Of a stretch of 64,000 bases of DNA, positions 48,901 to 57,639 are shown one piece after another. A program made the translations under genes and the position numbers. The stretch is taken from NCBI GenBank assembly GCA_964017045.1, contig OZ024798.1, positions 30,184,347 to 30,248,346 of the forward strand, written 5' to 3'. The notes beneath the pieces are model-generated. The model searched no databases and had not been told where the DNA came from. It saw only the letters and a program-made list of their open reading frames with translations. Each line of letters begins with the position of its first letter. Position 1 is the first letter of the stretch. This DNA is from Omphiscola glabra. Lineage: Eukaryota; Mollusca; Gastropoda; Lymnaeidae.

Positions 48901-51900
48901 CTGAACCGGTGCTTTCATTTATCTTGATATTTCAACAGTGTTTTGATTGCTTGCATTAAAATAAAAGGCTATTGAGTTGTTTACCGTCGTCAGAAATGTG
49001 AGGACCAGGAAAACAAAACGAATCCAGATTTCAATCTGAGTGAAGGAAGTGTTGTAGCTCTTGAACTGAATAAAGAGATATCGGGAGGGGGGTGGGTAGA
49101 GAGAATGATTGCAAATAGTTTATGGTTAAGTTGCTGTTGAGAAACTTCATTCTATTTTAATTAAATAAAGGCTGCACCTATTGGTACCCGGGTACCAGAA
49201 TTGAGAGGTTGGGATTAAAAAACGATTTAAAATATTATTGTTGGGTTTGTAACACAAAATGAGGTATCAAATGAAAGATAATTGAATGTACTATACGTTT
49301 GTAAACTTAATTCTTCATTTTAACTAAAATAAACTACTACAAATGACATCCGAATAGCATTAGTCAAAATGGACCCGGACACGCAGCCCTGCCATTCGCA
49401 CCCGGGTACCATTAGGCTCAATGCTATTCGGATGTCATTTGTGGTAGTTTATTTTATTAAAATTGAAGAATTAAGATTTTAAACGTATAGTACATTCAAT
49501 TATCTTTCATTTTTTAATCCCAACCTCTCAATTCTGGTACCCGTGTACCAATAGCCACTTGGTTAAATAAACTCTTTATCTTAAACTGAAAAAAAAAAAT
49601 TGCAACTCCATGTAAAGATTATTAAACATATTCGTCTGATCAATGAAAAGTTAAATGAAGAAAATATTCTCACTGTGAACTTGACATTGCTGATGGTCAG
49701 TTTGTTAACGTCCAGGTCATAGAACACGACTGTGATGTAGTAATAGGCAAAGTCCAGGTAACCCAGGTGCATGACAATCAGGTCATCACAGTTTGTCTGT
49801 GGAAGGGAATGGAATTTTAAATGATACTGACATCTACTACTGTGCATTAAACTGTCTTCTCTATACCTGTAAATGAAATGACAAACAGTTTGAGCATGAG
49901 CAGAGTAAAAATAGGGACATGATCAAAAACAATATCTATCTGCCTGAGAAGACACAGAGAAGAGCTGCCCCATCATAGTAAAAGATCAATCAAAGGGCAC
50001 TTCCATGTACCAACAGACACAGACCAGGCAGTGGGAGAAATTCTGAGCATTATTCTGGGGGGACCCATTGTCTATCATTTGGGGGACCTATTGTCTGTCA
50101 TTAGGGGGGACCTATTGTCTGTCATTAGGGGGGACCCGTTGTCTGTCAAGTCAAAAGGAAATCACAATTAGGGGGGACCTATTGTCTGTCATTAGGGGGG
50201 ACCCATTGTCTGTCAAGTCAAAAGGAAATCACAATAAATAACCCAAGAGTCCTCATTTAACACGTAAGCTTAAAGGGAAAACAAGAAATAAAAGGGCCAC
50301 GAACCCCACTGCACTTGAGCTTGCGCGTTCTGTTGTGCATCTCTGTGCTAAGGTGAGGGTTGGTCTCCGACTCCTCCACACTCTGGGCATCTCCGTTGGC
50401 TCCTCTGATGAGAATACCCATGGAGAAATCTTGCTCAAACTTCGATCCTAAAAATATATATATTTTAAATCAAATAATATCCCGACTACATGCTTGAAAA
50501 TTGTTAGCTTTAGTGCATATATCCCAACTTCATGATTGAAAATAGTTAGCTTTAGTGCCCATATCCTAACTTCATGATTGAAAATAGTTAGCTTTAGTGC
50601 CCATATCCCAAATATTAAAATTAGTTCATCCAGTGAAACCAAATAAATTTTTACATCTACTTTATCAGATATTCTATAAGTTTTTTTTTTTTTTGGACTT
50701 TAATCTTTAGCAAGGATGGGGGAAGGGGTAAAACTGGGTAACGAGAATGCATTACATGTTAAATAAATGTTAAAAAAACTTGATACTAAAAATATATCGT
50801 ACCTATGCTATCAGTGATGGTGACATCAGCTATCAACCACAGCTGTTGATGAAATGTGGACATAGGGGGTGAGTGAAGGATGAAGGGACCAGTCTGAAAA
50901 TAAAGATGGCAAGACATTTGACAAAACTGTGATGCAGGCATCAGTTGGGGGGGGAGGGTTAACATTATTAAGTTAATTTACATAAATGTAAATGTGACAA
51001 ATTTAATGAAATCAAATTTGCTGAAAACACTGGAAACAATGTTGCCTTTAAAAATCTAACACATATTAGATTTAAAACAACTATTTCTTTTAACTTAACA
51101 CAAAAAAAAAAAAAAAAAATGCTGTAAAACCTGTTTGTTTTGTGGCTCTTTCAAGGCAACTGATCCATTGACTGAGTAGGAATCAATAATGTGAGGCCCT
51201 AAGATGTTTAATGATATAATTATATGAGAGGAGCAGAAACATGAACACTAATCAAACATTATTAAGGGTATTATAAAAACATTCTTACTTAATAAAATTC
51301 AATTTAATGACCCCTTTTTTCTCAAATGAAATATGAAACTGAAATGTTGATTTATCCCCTGAAAATCAGGATATATGACATCAAACACTAAATGAAAGTT
51401 GTTGTTTTTTTGTGTCAGTCATGAGTATTCATTCAACAAATGATAGAAAATTATCATTCTTACCTGCTATCCCCACTAAAACACTGATCAAGAAGCAGAC
51501 AAAGAAAGTAACAAACACCAATACAAATTGTCTTTTGTTGAGAGAATACAGCCGCATCTGGACAGATCTGAAGGAAATATTATAATTTTTATCAAATGAC
51601 ACAAAAAATTGTTAATTAAATGGACTTTTTGTACATTTGCAAGATTTAAATTCCCTTTTTCTCTTCAAAATCGTAAATAAAAATCTTAGCAAAAGCAAGC
51701 TTGCATTGTGGAGGGAGCTTTCTTATTTCTTACTGGCACTTAGGGATACTGACTTAGCATTTTCATTCAGGTTACACAGAGTTGTAGATTTTTTTTTTAA
51801 AATTGCCTTAAATTTGCATGTTTTTTTGCTAATTTATAACTACTTTTAGCAGACGTGTTTTTGTATTACATTTTTTTACACAGCCGCCACCTTTCTTGTC

Positions 51901-54156
51901 ATGACTCGTCTACCGTCATGGCAACAAATATAATAACCATGGGAATAAAGTAGTGCTGAACACAGTGACATGAGTTTGAGTGGCGCGGATTGCATATATT
52001 TACCAATTTCCAATAGACATTATTTTTAAAAAAAGGTGAATATCAATATGGAATTTGTGTAAATTCAGACAATCTGTGCCATGGCTGCCATCTTGGTTGT
52101 CACGACCAGTGAAAGGCCCCCCTAAATCTAACCTGAACCCTGGACCTATTAAGTTAAATCAACACGTAAATGACATCATGGTGCGAATTGTCTGCTTTAC
52201 TGGCTTTAGCAGGAATTTCTTATTTTCTGACTCTGTCACTGACCGAATCAGGCGAATCATTTGGCGAATCCGAATGTACTCAAGACAGTTACTGACTTAC
52301 TCTTAGGTAGGTACTTCGGTAAAGCAAGGGAGACTACTTCAAAATTTTTAACGGAAATGGGGGTCGGCAAAAATAGATCTGAGTTTTTAATTTTTTGATG
52401 TGATCGTAATTTTATTAATTAAAGAGTCCTTTATACACATAATTGAGTTCCGTTTCCGGCCTCTTTCATTAGAAGACATCTTGGTCTACATTCCCATTGA
52501 ACAGTTACGTTATTTCAATCGACTTTAATATTGGAAATTTATAGGTGAATATAAGGCATCTTTGCATTAAAAAATTCGGTTGAAATATTCAAGGCAGGTC
52601 TTTCATATTAAATGTAGGCCTGCATAATTTATTGAAGTATGTGTGTGCAAAATTTCATTGAGATAGCTCAATAAACATTTTTTCTATGTTCTTCAATGTA
52701 TACCTCATTATGCATAGGTCGCTCACCGCAAATCCGATAGGGGAGTGGCCACACCTCCTTTTTAATAGCGGAAGATGCCGATACTCGACAAATATTCAAT
52801 TATTATCACTATTTACATCAAAATATTTGGATAACTTATAGTTTCGAGTGAACTTAAAAGTCTTTTAAACAAGAATATCCTAATTTGAGGTTTAAAAACC
52901 CGGTAGAGTCCATATTACAAATGATCACAATTTGCCGTGTGCAAAATGTTGTACTGGGTCGTGACTGGGCAGCCATTCACACAGCCACTTGCATTTGCAT
53001 AATGGCTATACCGTAATACTATTTTATTCATAAGAGTTGGCCGTGTGCAAAAACTATTAAACCATTGGTCAGTGAGAGCTTTAATTAATTATTCATGTGC
53101 CAAAGTTGAAAGATTAAAATAAGTCGACCCTAAACACTATTTAAAGTAATAAGGGGATGTGTTGCCTTATATAAACTATATAGTCATTGCGCATGACGCG
53201 ATCAGCGGAATGAGGTCACAAGATGTGGAGGTTTCGTCCATAGTAAAAAATGACAAACTATGTCGTACTTTAAAAATTCATAACTTTAAAACTACAACAG
53301 CTAAAAATATGATTTTTGTGTTATAATTCTGTTAAAAATTAGCTCTATTCAACTATGCAATTGGTTTATTCTTTTAAAAATTTTGAATTTTTTACCAAAG
53401 TACCTACACTCTTAGGCTTCTTCTGATCTACAATGTATCTTTCAATCTTTGTTTCATTGTCTGCAATATGACTATACTTGCACAATGATGATTGATAGTT
53501 CAAATCGTATTGGTTGTCTTTATGTTTCTGACTAATGACTAAAGTTAAGTAATCAGAGTCTAATCACTAGACTAAATTCTAAACTAAGGTAAAAGTAAAT
53601 TTTAAATGATGCCGTCGCGCTGTCTATGCTCCTCACCACTAAGTCCCTGTCACGTCACTTTATACTAAAATATAACTATATACATGTTTAAATAATTAAA
53701 AAAGAACGTTCAGATGTTGAGCTTTTATCTTATTTTTAACTTACGCTTCTATTTCACGTGGCATTGTAGTCGTTAAATAAAATAATTGAGCGACACTACA
53801 TGATTGTAACCACAGCCAGGGGACACTACTGTGGAAAACTAAATTTGTTGACACCGAAACACTTCCGGCTTTTGGGGAAATTTATTCGGCTTTAACTTGA
53901 AATGTTCTTTTCTAAGAAATATATTTTCTTGTTGAATAATTTTTTTTTAATCATAATATTATGTCATTGACTTAAAAGAATTATAAATTATAATTAATCT
54001 GAAACTGTGGGTATCATACCTCTCGCAGCGATCATGATGGTATGATGGCGCGATGTACTTTGAAAAAGCACTGAAGGTATCCGAGAATTGTGACATAAAT
54101 GATCTGGCCTTGTTCCTAAATCCAGGACCAGCAAACGCAAATGTGTAGTTGTCCAT
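33891..54156 (-). CDS. TMEM181: TMEM181 orthologue, 14 coding exons, 521 residues
   Basis: Seven-helix membrane protein of the Wntless/GPR107/TMEM87 (GOST) group. Human TMEM181 is known as a host factor for bacterial cytolethal distending toxin; the normal role is poorly known, probably in Golgi or surface trafficking. I joined 14 exons by GT-AG sites and phase; the coding length is 1,566 nt, an exact multiple of three. Residues 1-45 are cytosolic. TM1 is about 60-81, after the family motif MRLYSLNKRQF. The luminal domain is about 82-225, with N-glycosylation sites at N82 (NGS) and N163 (NRT) and cysteines C170 and C175. Helices TM2-TM8 lie near 227-244, 261-284, 293-313, 327-346, 369-389, 406-424 and 448-467. 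The tail is acidic and ends DSDEDFR. Family landmarks include AHSLRKFSLRDW, NSWLPGMLD, DLRLKF and FYGLLNFYLYT. Length and architecture match the vertebrate protein. Identity rests on remembered family sequence, but similarity is high throughout. Confidence 0.95.
34110..34355 (+). mobile_element. 246-bp MITE, copy A (intron 13)
   Basis: Inverted ends GAAGGGCTGAGTAGAAAAAG and GAAGGGCCGCGTAGAAAAAG, each running on to TACTTAAGT. Flanked by AAAT on both sides. Confidence 0.8.
34380..34725 (+). repeat. 15-bp repeat AATTAACCTCACCAA
   Basis: About 23 copies; AATTAACC, AATCAACC and AATTCACC variants are interspersed. Confidence 0.95.
34995..35390 (+). repeat. 18-bp repeat CACAGGCAAGCCTCACCA
   Basis: About 22 copies with CCTCATTA and TCTCACCA variants alternating, i.e. 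a 36-bp dimer in the middle. Open frame is an artefact. Confidence 0.93.
35447..35545 (+). repeat. 20-bp repeat GGTATCGGGGCACAGTGCAT
   Basis: Five near-identical copies. Confidence 0.9.
35640..36295 (-). pseudogene. LINE reverse transcriptase relic
   Basis: Broken frames on the minus strand give the segment LNELQPALDKCKSAKAPGPD, typical of the start of non-LTR reverse transcriptase domains. Then come WKKATIIPIPK, TQGGFR, MDKVIHFFKTII and NALQRRNHTMARFFD in the expected order. Stops and frameshifts make it non-functional. Confidence 0.75.
36296..37130. other. Intron 13, nothing recognised
   Basis: AT-rich intron sequence without repeats. Confidence 0.4.
37151..37386 (+). repeat. 79-bp triplication over a MITE end
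   Basis: Three copies starting GTGGTGAGAGTTGAAAACCG; each includes the palindrome CCTCCAATTGGAGG (degraded in the third) and the end of the MITE. Confidence 0.9.
37347..37573 (-). mobile_element. 227-bp MITE, copy B (intron 13), opposite orientation
   Basis: Same family as 34,110-34,355, inverted. Flank AATT is seen at the right and in the upstream tandem copies. Confidence 0.8.
37590..37795 (+). repeat. 28-bp repeat
   Basis: Seven copies containing TTTCACATTTACAAGAGCAT then TTCAATCA. Confidence 0.93.
37800..38205 (+). pseudogene. LINE ORF2 C-terminal relic with 3' repeats
   Basis: Plus strand reads GHLEKMPNDRGVKRV-like sequence, then LRWMNDVERDLK and LGI.SWNRKA, the usual C-terminus of endonuclease-bearing LINEs. 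The final part, with GTAGCGCCAGAGGGATGGAT, is repeated about three times at ~75 bp spacing. Confidence 0.65.
38198..38485 (+). mobile_element. CR1/L2-like LINE 3' end with (AAT)n tail
   Basis: From 38,201 reads APKQWNSLPLHIRNISTI and TAFKTALKTHLFKLYYPD, stop at 38,309. This is the canonical last segment of CR1-clade ORF2. Then a 3' UTR with stem AGCGTGGT/ACCACGCT around AGCCCTGCCCTAGGCT, and AATAATAAT at the end. Confidence 0.85.
38712..38778 (-). CDS. TMEM181: TMEM181 exon 13
   Basis: 67 nt, acceptor CATACAG, donor TC|GTAAGT. It encodes the cytosolic segment HFKDNPALSMLNDSDEEIQY, close to the vertebrate tail. Confidence 0.92.
40207..40431 (-). CDS. TMEM181: TMEM181 exon 12 (TM7 and TM8)
   Basis: 225 nt, acceptor TTTCACAG, donor TTTG|GTAAGT. 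It encodes DLRLKFMTALMVIVVSISIA, then VLQDNFVSELSTNYENSAEF, then the last helix through FVYSPSPNAMF. A satellite array abuts the acceptor. Confidence 0.95.
40432..43700 (+). repeat. 140-bp higher-order satellite, 23 units (intron 11)
   Basis: Period is exactly 140 bp from 40,441. Each unit has five related monomers of 27, 27, 27, 32 and 27 bp, e.g. AAAGTTAGAA...GTGAAAT. Units are about 99% identical; the main variant is GTACCATACT or GTACAATACT. The array begins at the exon 12 acceptor. Confidence 0.98.
43853..44054 (-). repeat. Two extra copies of the exon 11 3' half
   Basis: A 99-bp unit (copies offset by 99 and 100 bp) repeats exon 11 from GGCTTCTATTTG through the donor. The middle copy keeps frame and a good donor at 43,955 (TTTG|GTAAGT). 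The outer copy has a one-base insertion and a weak donor (GTAGTT). Confidence 0.93.
44055..44157 (-). CDS. TMEM181: TMEM181 exon 11 (TM6)
   Basis: 103 nt, acceptor CACCCAG, donor TTTG|GTAAGT. It encodes GFKILFFIVGGFYLLYLLYL and VRAYAELRLMPYF. Its 3' part with the donor is repeated twice more downstream in the intron. Confidence 0.95.
44450..45470 (-). pseudogene. Rex1/CR1-like LINE reverse transcriptase C-terminal relic (intron 10)
   Basis: Reads FINWCDENFLHLNVSKTKEM, then ITDLNIQNQSIEKV and YKYLGVTINNKLTWH. After an internal deletion come INRLNKKARNI and ILDDTSHPLLHRYL. The 3' end near 44,455 carries a repeated ATCTT tail. Non-functional. Confidence 0.8.
44784..44990 (+). repeat. 33-bp minisatellite inside the LINE relic
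   Basis: Six copies containing CTAAGTATCTGTGATGAAGA. The unit corresponds to 11 codons of the LINE end (SSHPLHHRYLG on the minus strand). Confidence 0.93.
45520..45752 (+). repeat. 12-bp repeat TAATGTCATGCG
   Basis: About 20 copies; larger blocks with CATGCATGTCATACC recur. Confidence 0.92.
46345..46580 (+). repeat. ~80-bp repeat, about 3 copies
   Basis: Contains GAGACCATGAATTATTAGCA and CCGTAGAGAAAGAACCATCC. Confidence 0.88.
46767..46916 (-). CDS. TMEM181: TMEM181 exon 10 (TM5)
   Basis: 150 nt, phase 0, acceptor TGCCCAG, donor GAG|GTCAGT. It encodes RFYLPKLVIVGLIWL and the loop NELQDPTYYYRLDT. Confidence 0.95.
47586..47713 (-). CDS. TMEM181: TMEM181 exon 9 (TM4)
   Basis: 128 nt, acceptor TTCTGCAG, donor GAG|GTAAGT. 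It encodes PLTFLVNSWLPGMLDGLFQ and helix ALLLFWLCIYHSV. Confidence 0.95.
47840..48135 (+). repeat. AAGGACACA...ACTAAAC repeats (intron 8)
   Basis: Basic unit 24-28 bp; a block of about 120 bp from 47,864 recurs at about 47,980 nearly unchanged. Confidence 0.88.
48300..48399 (-). CDS. TMEM181: TMEM181 exon 8 (TM2 end, TM3)
   Basis: 100 nt, acceptor CTCTCAG, donor ACG|GTGAGG. It encodes AHSLRKFSLRDWSIEQKWMS and the leucine-rich third helix; this is the most conserved block of the family. Confidence 0.95.
48748..48925 (+). repeat. 22-bp repeat GAACCGGTGCTTTCATTTAT
   Basis: Eight copies in intron 7. Confidence 0.95.
48985..49065 (-). CDS. TMEM181: TMEM181 exon 7 (TM2)
   Basis: 81 nt, phase 0, acceptor TTATTCAG, donor ACG|GTAAAC. 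It encodes FKSYNTSFTQIEIWIRF and the second membrane helix. Confidence 0.93.
49181..49551. mobile_element. Foldback MITE in intron 6
   Basis: Almost the whole 371 bp pairs with itself. Ends TTGGTACCCGGGTACCAGAA and, inverted, TTGGTACACGGGTACCAGAA. TA on both sides fits a Tc1/mariner-type target, though two bases prove little. Confidence 0.8.
49674..49796 (-). CDS. TMEM181: TMEM181 exon 6
   Basis: 123 nt, phase 0 at both ends, acceptor CCACAG, donor ACA|GTGAGA. It encodes TNCDDLIVMHLGYLDFAYYY and the end of the luminal domain. Confidence 0.93.
50055..50235 (+). repeat. GGGGGGACCTATTGTCTGTC repeats (intron 5)
   Basis: About six copies; a ~73-bp block with AAGTCAAAAGGAAATCACAA is duplicated. 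Confidence 0.88.
50305..50447 (-). CDS. TMEM181: TMEM181 exon 5
   Basis: 143 nt of luminal domain, acceptor ATTTTTAG, donor GGG|GTTCGT (weak but phase-correct). It contains the conserved MHNRTRKLKC segment with a glycosylation site. Confidence 0.9.
50485..50615 (+). repeat. 42-bp repeat, 3 copies (intron 4)
   Basis: Contains TTGAAAATAGTTAGCTTTAG and CATATCCCAACTTCATGA. Confidence 0.9.
50803..50893 (-). CDS. TMEM181: TMEM181 exon 4
   Basis: 91 nt, acceptor TTTTCAG, donor ATAG|GTACG. It encodes TGPFILHSPPMSTFHQQLWL and the following strand of the luminal domain; STFHQQLWL is a family landmark. Confidence 0.92.
51131..51171 (-). CDS. TMEM181: TMEM181 exon 3, 41-nt microexon
   Basis: Found because exons 2 and 4 do not join in phase. 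The acceptor is CTACTCAG and the donor CAG|GTTTTA. Its 41 nt restore the frame and encode NGSVALKEPQNKQ, which fills the gap to the vertebrate protein and supplies an N-glycosylation site at the expected place. Confidence 0.82.
51464..51567 (-). CDS. TMEM181: TMEM181 exon 2 (TM1)
   Basis: 104 nt, acceptor TTCAG at the right, donor GCAG|GTAAG at the left. It encodes SVQMRLYSLNKRQF and the whole first membrane helix, ending in the GIA(V) motif. Confidence 0.93.
52307..53407. mobile_element. 1.1-kb DNA transposon without transposase (intron 1)
   Basis: Ends GTAGGTACTTCGGTAAA and, inverted, GTAGGTACTTTGGTAAA (16/17). Flanked by perfect ACTCTTAG duplications at 52,299-52,306 and 53,408-53,415. 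Internal sequence is AT-rich and has no long frame. Family not recognised; the ends do not start with the hAT CAG. Confidence 0.85.
53745..53764 (-). CDS. TMEM181: TMEM181 alternative first exon 1b
   Basis: Twenty coding bases, start codon at 53,764-53,762, encode MPREIEA with the last codon completed by exon 2. The donor GC|GTAAGT is strong and the phase (2) equals that of exon 1a. An ETS-like site lies about 100 bases upstream. The exon is short, so chance cannot be ruled out; use of this start would give a 482-residue protein lacking the usual N-terminus. Confidence 0.5.
53860..53868 (-). promoter_or_regulatory. ETS/GABP-like site upstream of exon 1b
   Basis: The minus strand reads CCGGAAGTG, the ETS-family core common in TATA-less animal promoters. 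It lies about 100 bases upstream of the exon 1b start codon, which supports a promoter there. Confidence 0.4.
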
Positions 54157-54161
54157 GGCTG
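54020..54161 (-). CDS. TMEM181: TMEM181 exon 1a (vertebrate-type N-terminus)
   Basis: The start codon is at 54,156-54,154 and 137 coding bases end at donor AG|GTATGA, phase 2. The peptide begins MDNYTFAFAGPG and ends HHDRCE(R), resembling the vertebrate N-terminus in length and ending. A polypyrimidine stretch and CAG stand directly before 54,161, so an upstream non-coding exon is likely. I could not locate that exon. Confidence 0.8.
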
Positions 54162-54169
54162 CTGAAAGA

Positions 54170-54955
54170 AAAACAAAAATCACAGTGATAGCACTTTCCG
54201 AGAAGCGCTAGTTCGTCTTAACAGGTGGATACACAAAAAACAGCCCCACTCCCTGTTGAGGCTTATGGGGGGGAAAAAAGATAAAATAACTTTCTCACTG
54301 AGTAATAATACTGCTATTATTCTCATTCATTTATAAGTATAAGCAAATTTAACATACATTTGTTACATTATCGTAGCGCAAGGGTTGGTGCGGTTTAAAC
54401 GATGTACGTATTTGCAATGTTAGGGTCTTATGGTGTTTCAATAATGGTAATTTAAATAGACACACGCAAAAATACATCAGCACTAGATTTGATTGTCTTT
54501 GTTGAGCTTAAGGGGACCTACTTATTGCAAAAGATTTTTCAAATTGTATAGCGCTCGTAGCTAAAAAAAAAGGTCTTAAATATTTCGATTTAAGCTAATG
54601 ACTTCTATAAATTACACTCTCCCCCCCCCCCCCCCCAAAAAAAACCCACCAAATTGTGGAGTAAATACAATACATTTAACTGGTAAAGCAGAAACACGTA
54701 CATCAATAACAAGAGTTTTATCTACCGAACCGTGCCTAGTTTTTATGGTCCCAACTTGTCATACCTGCGAATGTTATCTTCTCCTGAGCTGAACTATCTT
54801 GACACGTTTACAAAGTTCAGAGAAGTGGCGTATCTTATCTTACACAAACACAGGGCGTAGTAGACCGCTTCCAGCTAGCCGTATTTTCCATGCTTTCTCG
54901 TTTCTTGATCGTTTGGAAAGAGAAATTCCTTATGTTTTCCGTTCCTCTGTTTACG
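54170..54955. other. 5' flank of TMEM181, no gene seen
   Basis: Non-coding; C-run and A-run at about 54,619-54,643. May contain a non-coding first exon and promoter of transcript 1a. Confidence 0.35.
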
Positions 54956-54959
54956 AGTG

Positions 54960-55072
54960 TGACGCTTTGCTACTAAACGATTGTGACATTCTGCTACTCA
55001 ACGATTGTGACATTCTGCTACTAAATGAGTGTAACGTTCTGCTACTAAACGATTGTGACACACTTTCTACGA
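54960..55072 (+). repeat. 24-bp repeat, 4.5 copies
   Basis: Unit CTACTAAACGATTGTGACAT then TCTG. Confidence 0.9.
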
Positions 55073-55149
55073 GATGATTTTCCAGCTCCCAAACGGAGAC
55101 CTAACACTAAAAAACAAAAAACAACAACAACCGCACACTCCGTCAATGA

Positions 55150-55242
55150 AGCCACGCAGGGGTAAAACAACGTAAATCAGAATGAGAAATGGAATATCCC
55201 CAGGGGTAAAACAACGTAAGTCAGAATGAGAAATGGAATGTC
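55150..55242 (+). repeat. ~47-bp tandem duplication
   Basis: GGGGTAAAACAACGTAAATC and the following GAATGAGAAATGGAAT appear twice. Confidence 0.88.
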
Positions 55243-55869
55243 CCGAGGCTCCTGATCCGCGCCATTTTCCCAGGAAGAACGTGTGTTGCCGAGAACACTG
55301 CCGTTGCCTCAGATCGATAACGACACAGTGGCGAGGGCTGGAACTACCAGACGAAGTTGGGGACGTTGCTGATCGATTTCTCCGCCATGACATCATGCTC
55401 AAATATAGCACTTCAGGAGATTCAAGGCCATGTTCTATACTTGAAGAGTTCGCAACAAATGAATACCCCCCAGCTGCGTGCCTACGGGGTGCGAAGGGCG
55501 AGGCAGCACTACTATTTATGGTTTAAATATAAAATTATATCAATGGCGTGTTTGTATTTTCGGGGCCCACTTTGGGGTTTTTTCCCCGGGGAGTGGGGGC
55601 ATTTAGCCAAGCATCGCCCCTTTAATGCATTTATAAAGTACTTTTATTTTATTTTTATTTTTTTTATTTGTTTCTATTCTTGTCTCGTTAGAATTATATT
55701 CGTGAATCTGATAATGTATTACTTTATTTATTTACAAAAAATAATTTGTGTTAATGTCCACAGAGAAAAAAAAATATTAGATTTCCAATTTTGTTTTACA
55801 CAAGAATGTTACTTTTCGCATATTAAGACAATACTAAGTTTATCTTTTAAAAAATGCTTCTATTGTACC
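55243..55869. other. No gene recognised
   Basis: GC-richer up to about 55,620, then AT-rich. Two overlapping plus-strand frames occur at 55,233-56,007 but show no domain or repeat of codon bias; not called. Confidence 0.4.
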
Positions 55870-56054
55870 CAGTGGCGTAGCGAGCTTAACTCGCGCCCAT
55901 GCACAATACCTTTTAGCGCCCCCAATACCTTTTTAGCGCCCCCCCCTTTATTCGAAAACCATACAATATATAGTAAAATATACCATTTGGCGCCCCTTTG
56001 TGAGTAGCGCCCGGGGCATGATGCCCCCCCTTGCTCCCCCTCACTACGCCACTG
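55870..56054 (+). mobile_element. 185-bp hAT-type MITE, copy 3
   Basis: CAGTGGCGTAG to CTACGCCACTG with perfect 8-bp duplications ATTGTACC on both sides. Confidence 0.95.
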
Positions 56055-56224
56055 ATTGTACCGATTGCGCATTTTCACAACTAACTAGCGCATATATTCT
56101 GGTGAAGGTATGAGAGGGCTCTCATAATATTGTCCCCGGCTAGTACATTGGCCACCAGCTCCATCTGTTGAGCTGAGCCATACATCTTCCTCACGTAGGG
56201 TTCTCACAGCTAAATTTAGATAAT

Positions 56225-56828
56225 TAACTATTACACTGTTTTTGGGATGTTCAATTACTAGATAGTTTGAGATAATTAACTACCGGGGTACCGGTACTAG
56301 TTTGAGATAATTAACTACCGGGGTACCGGTACTAGTTTGAGAAAATTAACTACCGGGGTACCGGTACTAGTTTGAGATAATTAACTACCGGGTACCGGTA
56401 CTAGTTTCAGATAATTAACTACCGGGGTACCTGTACTAGTTTGAGATAATTAACTACAGGGGTACCGGTACTAGTTTGAGATAATTAACTACCGGGGTAC
56501 CGGTACTAGTTTGAAATAATTAACTACCGGGGTACCGGTACTAGTTTGAGATAATTAACTACCGGGGTACCGGTACTTGTTTGAGATAATTAACTATCGG
56601 GGTACCGGTACTTGTTTGAGATAATTAACTACCGGGGTACCGGTACTAGTTTGAGATAATTAACTACCGGGGTACCGGTACTAGTTTGAAATAATTAACT
56701 ACCGGGGTATCGGTACTAGTTTGAGATAATTAACTACCGGGGTACCGGTACTAGTTTGAAATAATTAACTACCGGGGTACCGGTACTAGTTTGAAATAAT
56801 TAACTACCGGGGAACCGGTACTAGTTTG
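56225..56828 (+). repeat. 35-bp satellite, ~17 copies
   Basis: Unit TTTGAGATAATTAACTACCG then GGGTACCGGTACTAG; the GGTACCGGTAC part is rich in overlapping palindromes. Confidence 0.96.
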
Positions 56829-57351
56829 AGAAGATGGTCTCATTTTTAAAAATGTTTTAATTTTTAAAAATATAGTAATAAAAGGGAGAAGACGAAGTTT
56901 TTGGCTTAACCGTTACGGTGGGGGGTAGTATCGCAGAAAGGGAATGTAAGGGGCAGTAAGCCCCATTGGCTCTTTTTTCGTTATTTTGTGAGTGGCATTC
57001 TCTGCCAACTGCAGAAGCTTTCTTGGAAAAATCGCACCGTTATGTTATTGATCCACCCCGGCTGGGACTAAAACTAGCTGTACCACAGCTGTGGGGCCGG
57101 GGGGGGGGGCAATAGTGATAAATGTTTATCAAGCAACAGGATATCGAGAAGGTTTCTATGATTATTATTTTTTTTGAAAACGAACTGGAAATTTAAATTA
57201 AAGGGGGGGGGGGGGGGGGGGGGCTACTCATTTAACGCGGGATCTCAAAAGTTTCTTTTTTGTAACTTCCCTTAGCATCTCAAAATCTATGCAAGTATTC
57301 GCCAAGTTCCAAGACAATCATTCGACAAACTATATATTTTTTTAAAAAAGC

Positions 57352-57384
<33 letters not shown>

Positions 57385-57635
57385 TTTTAAATTGCAAGTG
57401 TGGGGACTTTGTTTTTTTACAATTTGCGTGGCATCTGAGCGCATCATAACATTAATATCCTGCTTCTCAGCGTCTCATATCCTACAATCCCTACAAGTAA
57501 TCAAAAGAGTATGAGGTCGACCTGTAAAATGTATGTTGTTGTTTTCGTATTATGGTCAATATCGACGTCGATTGTACAGATTACTCTATGGATGCTCTAG
57601 AAATTTTACACCGCAGCCTTCAGTTTATTTTACAC
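56829..57635. other. No gene seen; poly-G and (TA)n
   Basis: G run at about 57,204-57,223, TA run at about 57,353-57,375. Confidence 0.45.
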
Positions 57636-57639
57636 ATAG

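Noticed and set aside
50880..50893. Direct joining of TMEM181 exon 2 to exon 4
   Set aside because: Out of frame with an early stop; the microexon at 51,131-51,171 resolves it.
55233..56007. 97- and 216-codon overlapping frames
   Set aside because: No recognisable domain; the longer one ends inside a MITE.
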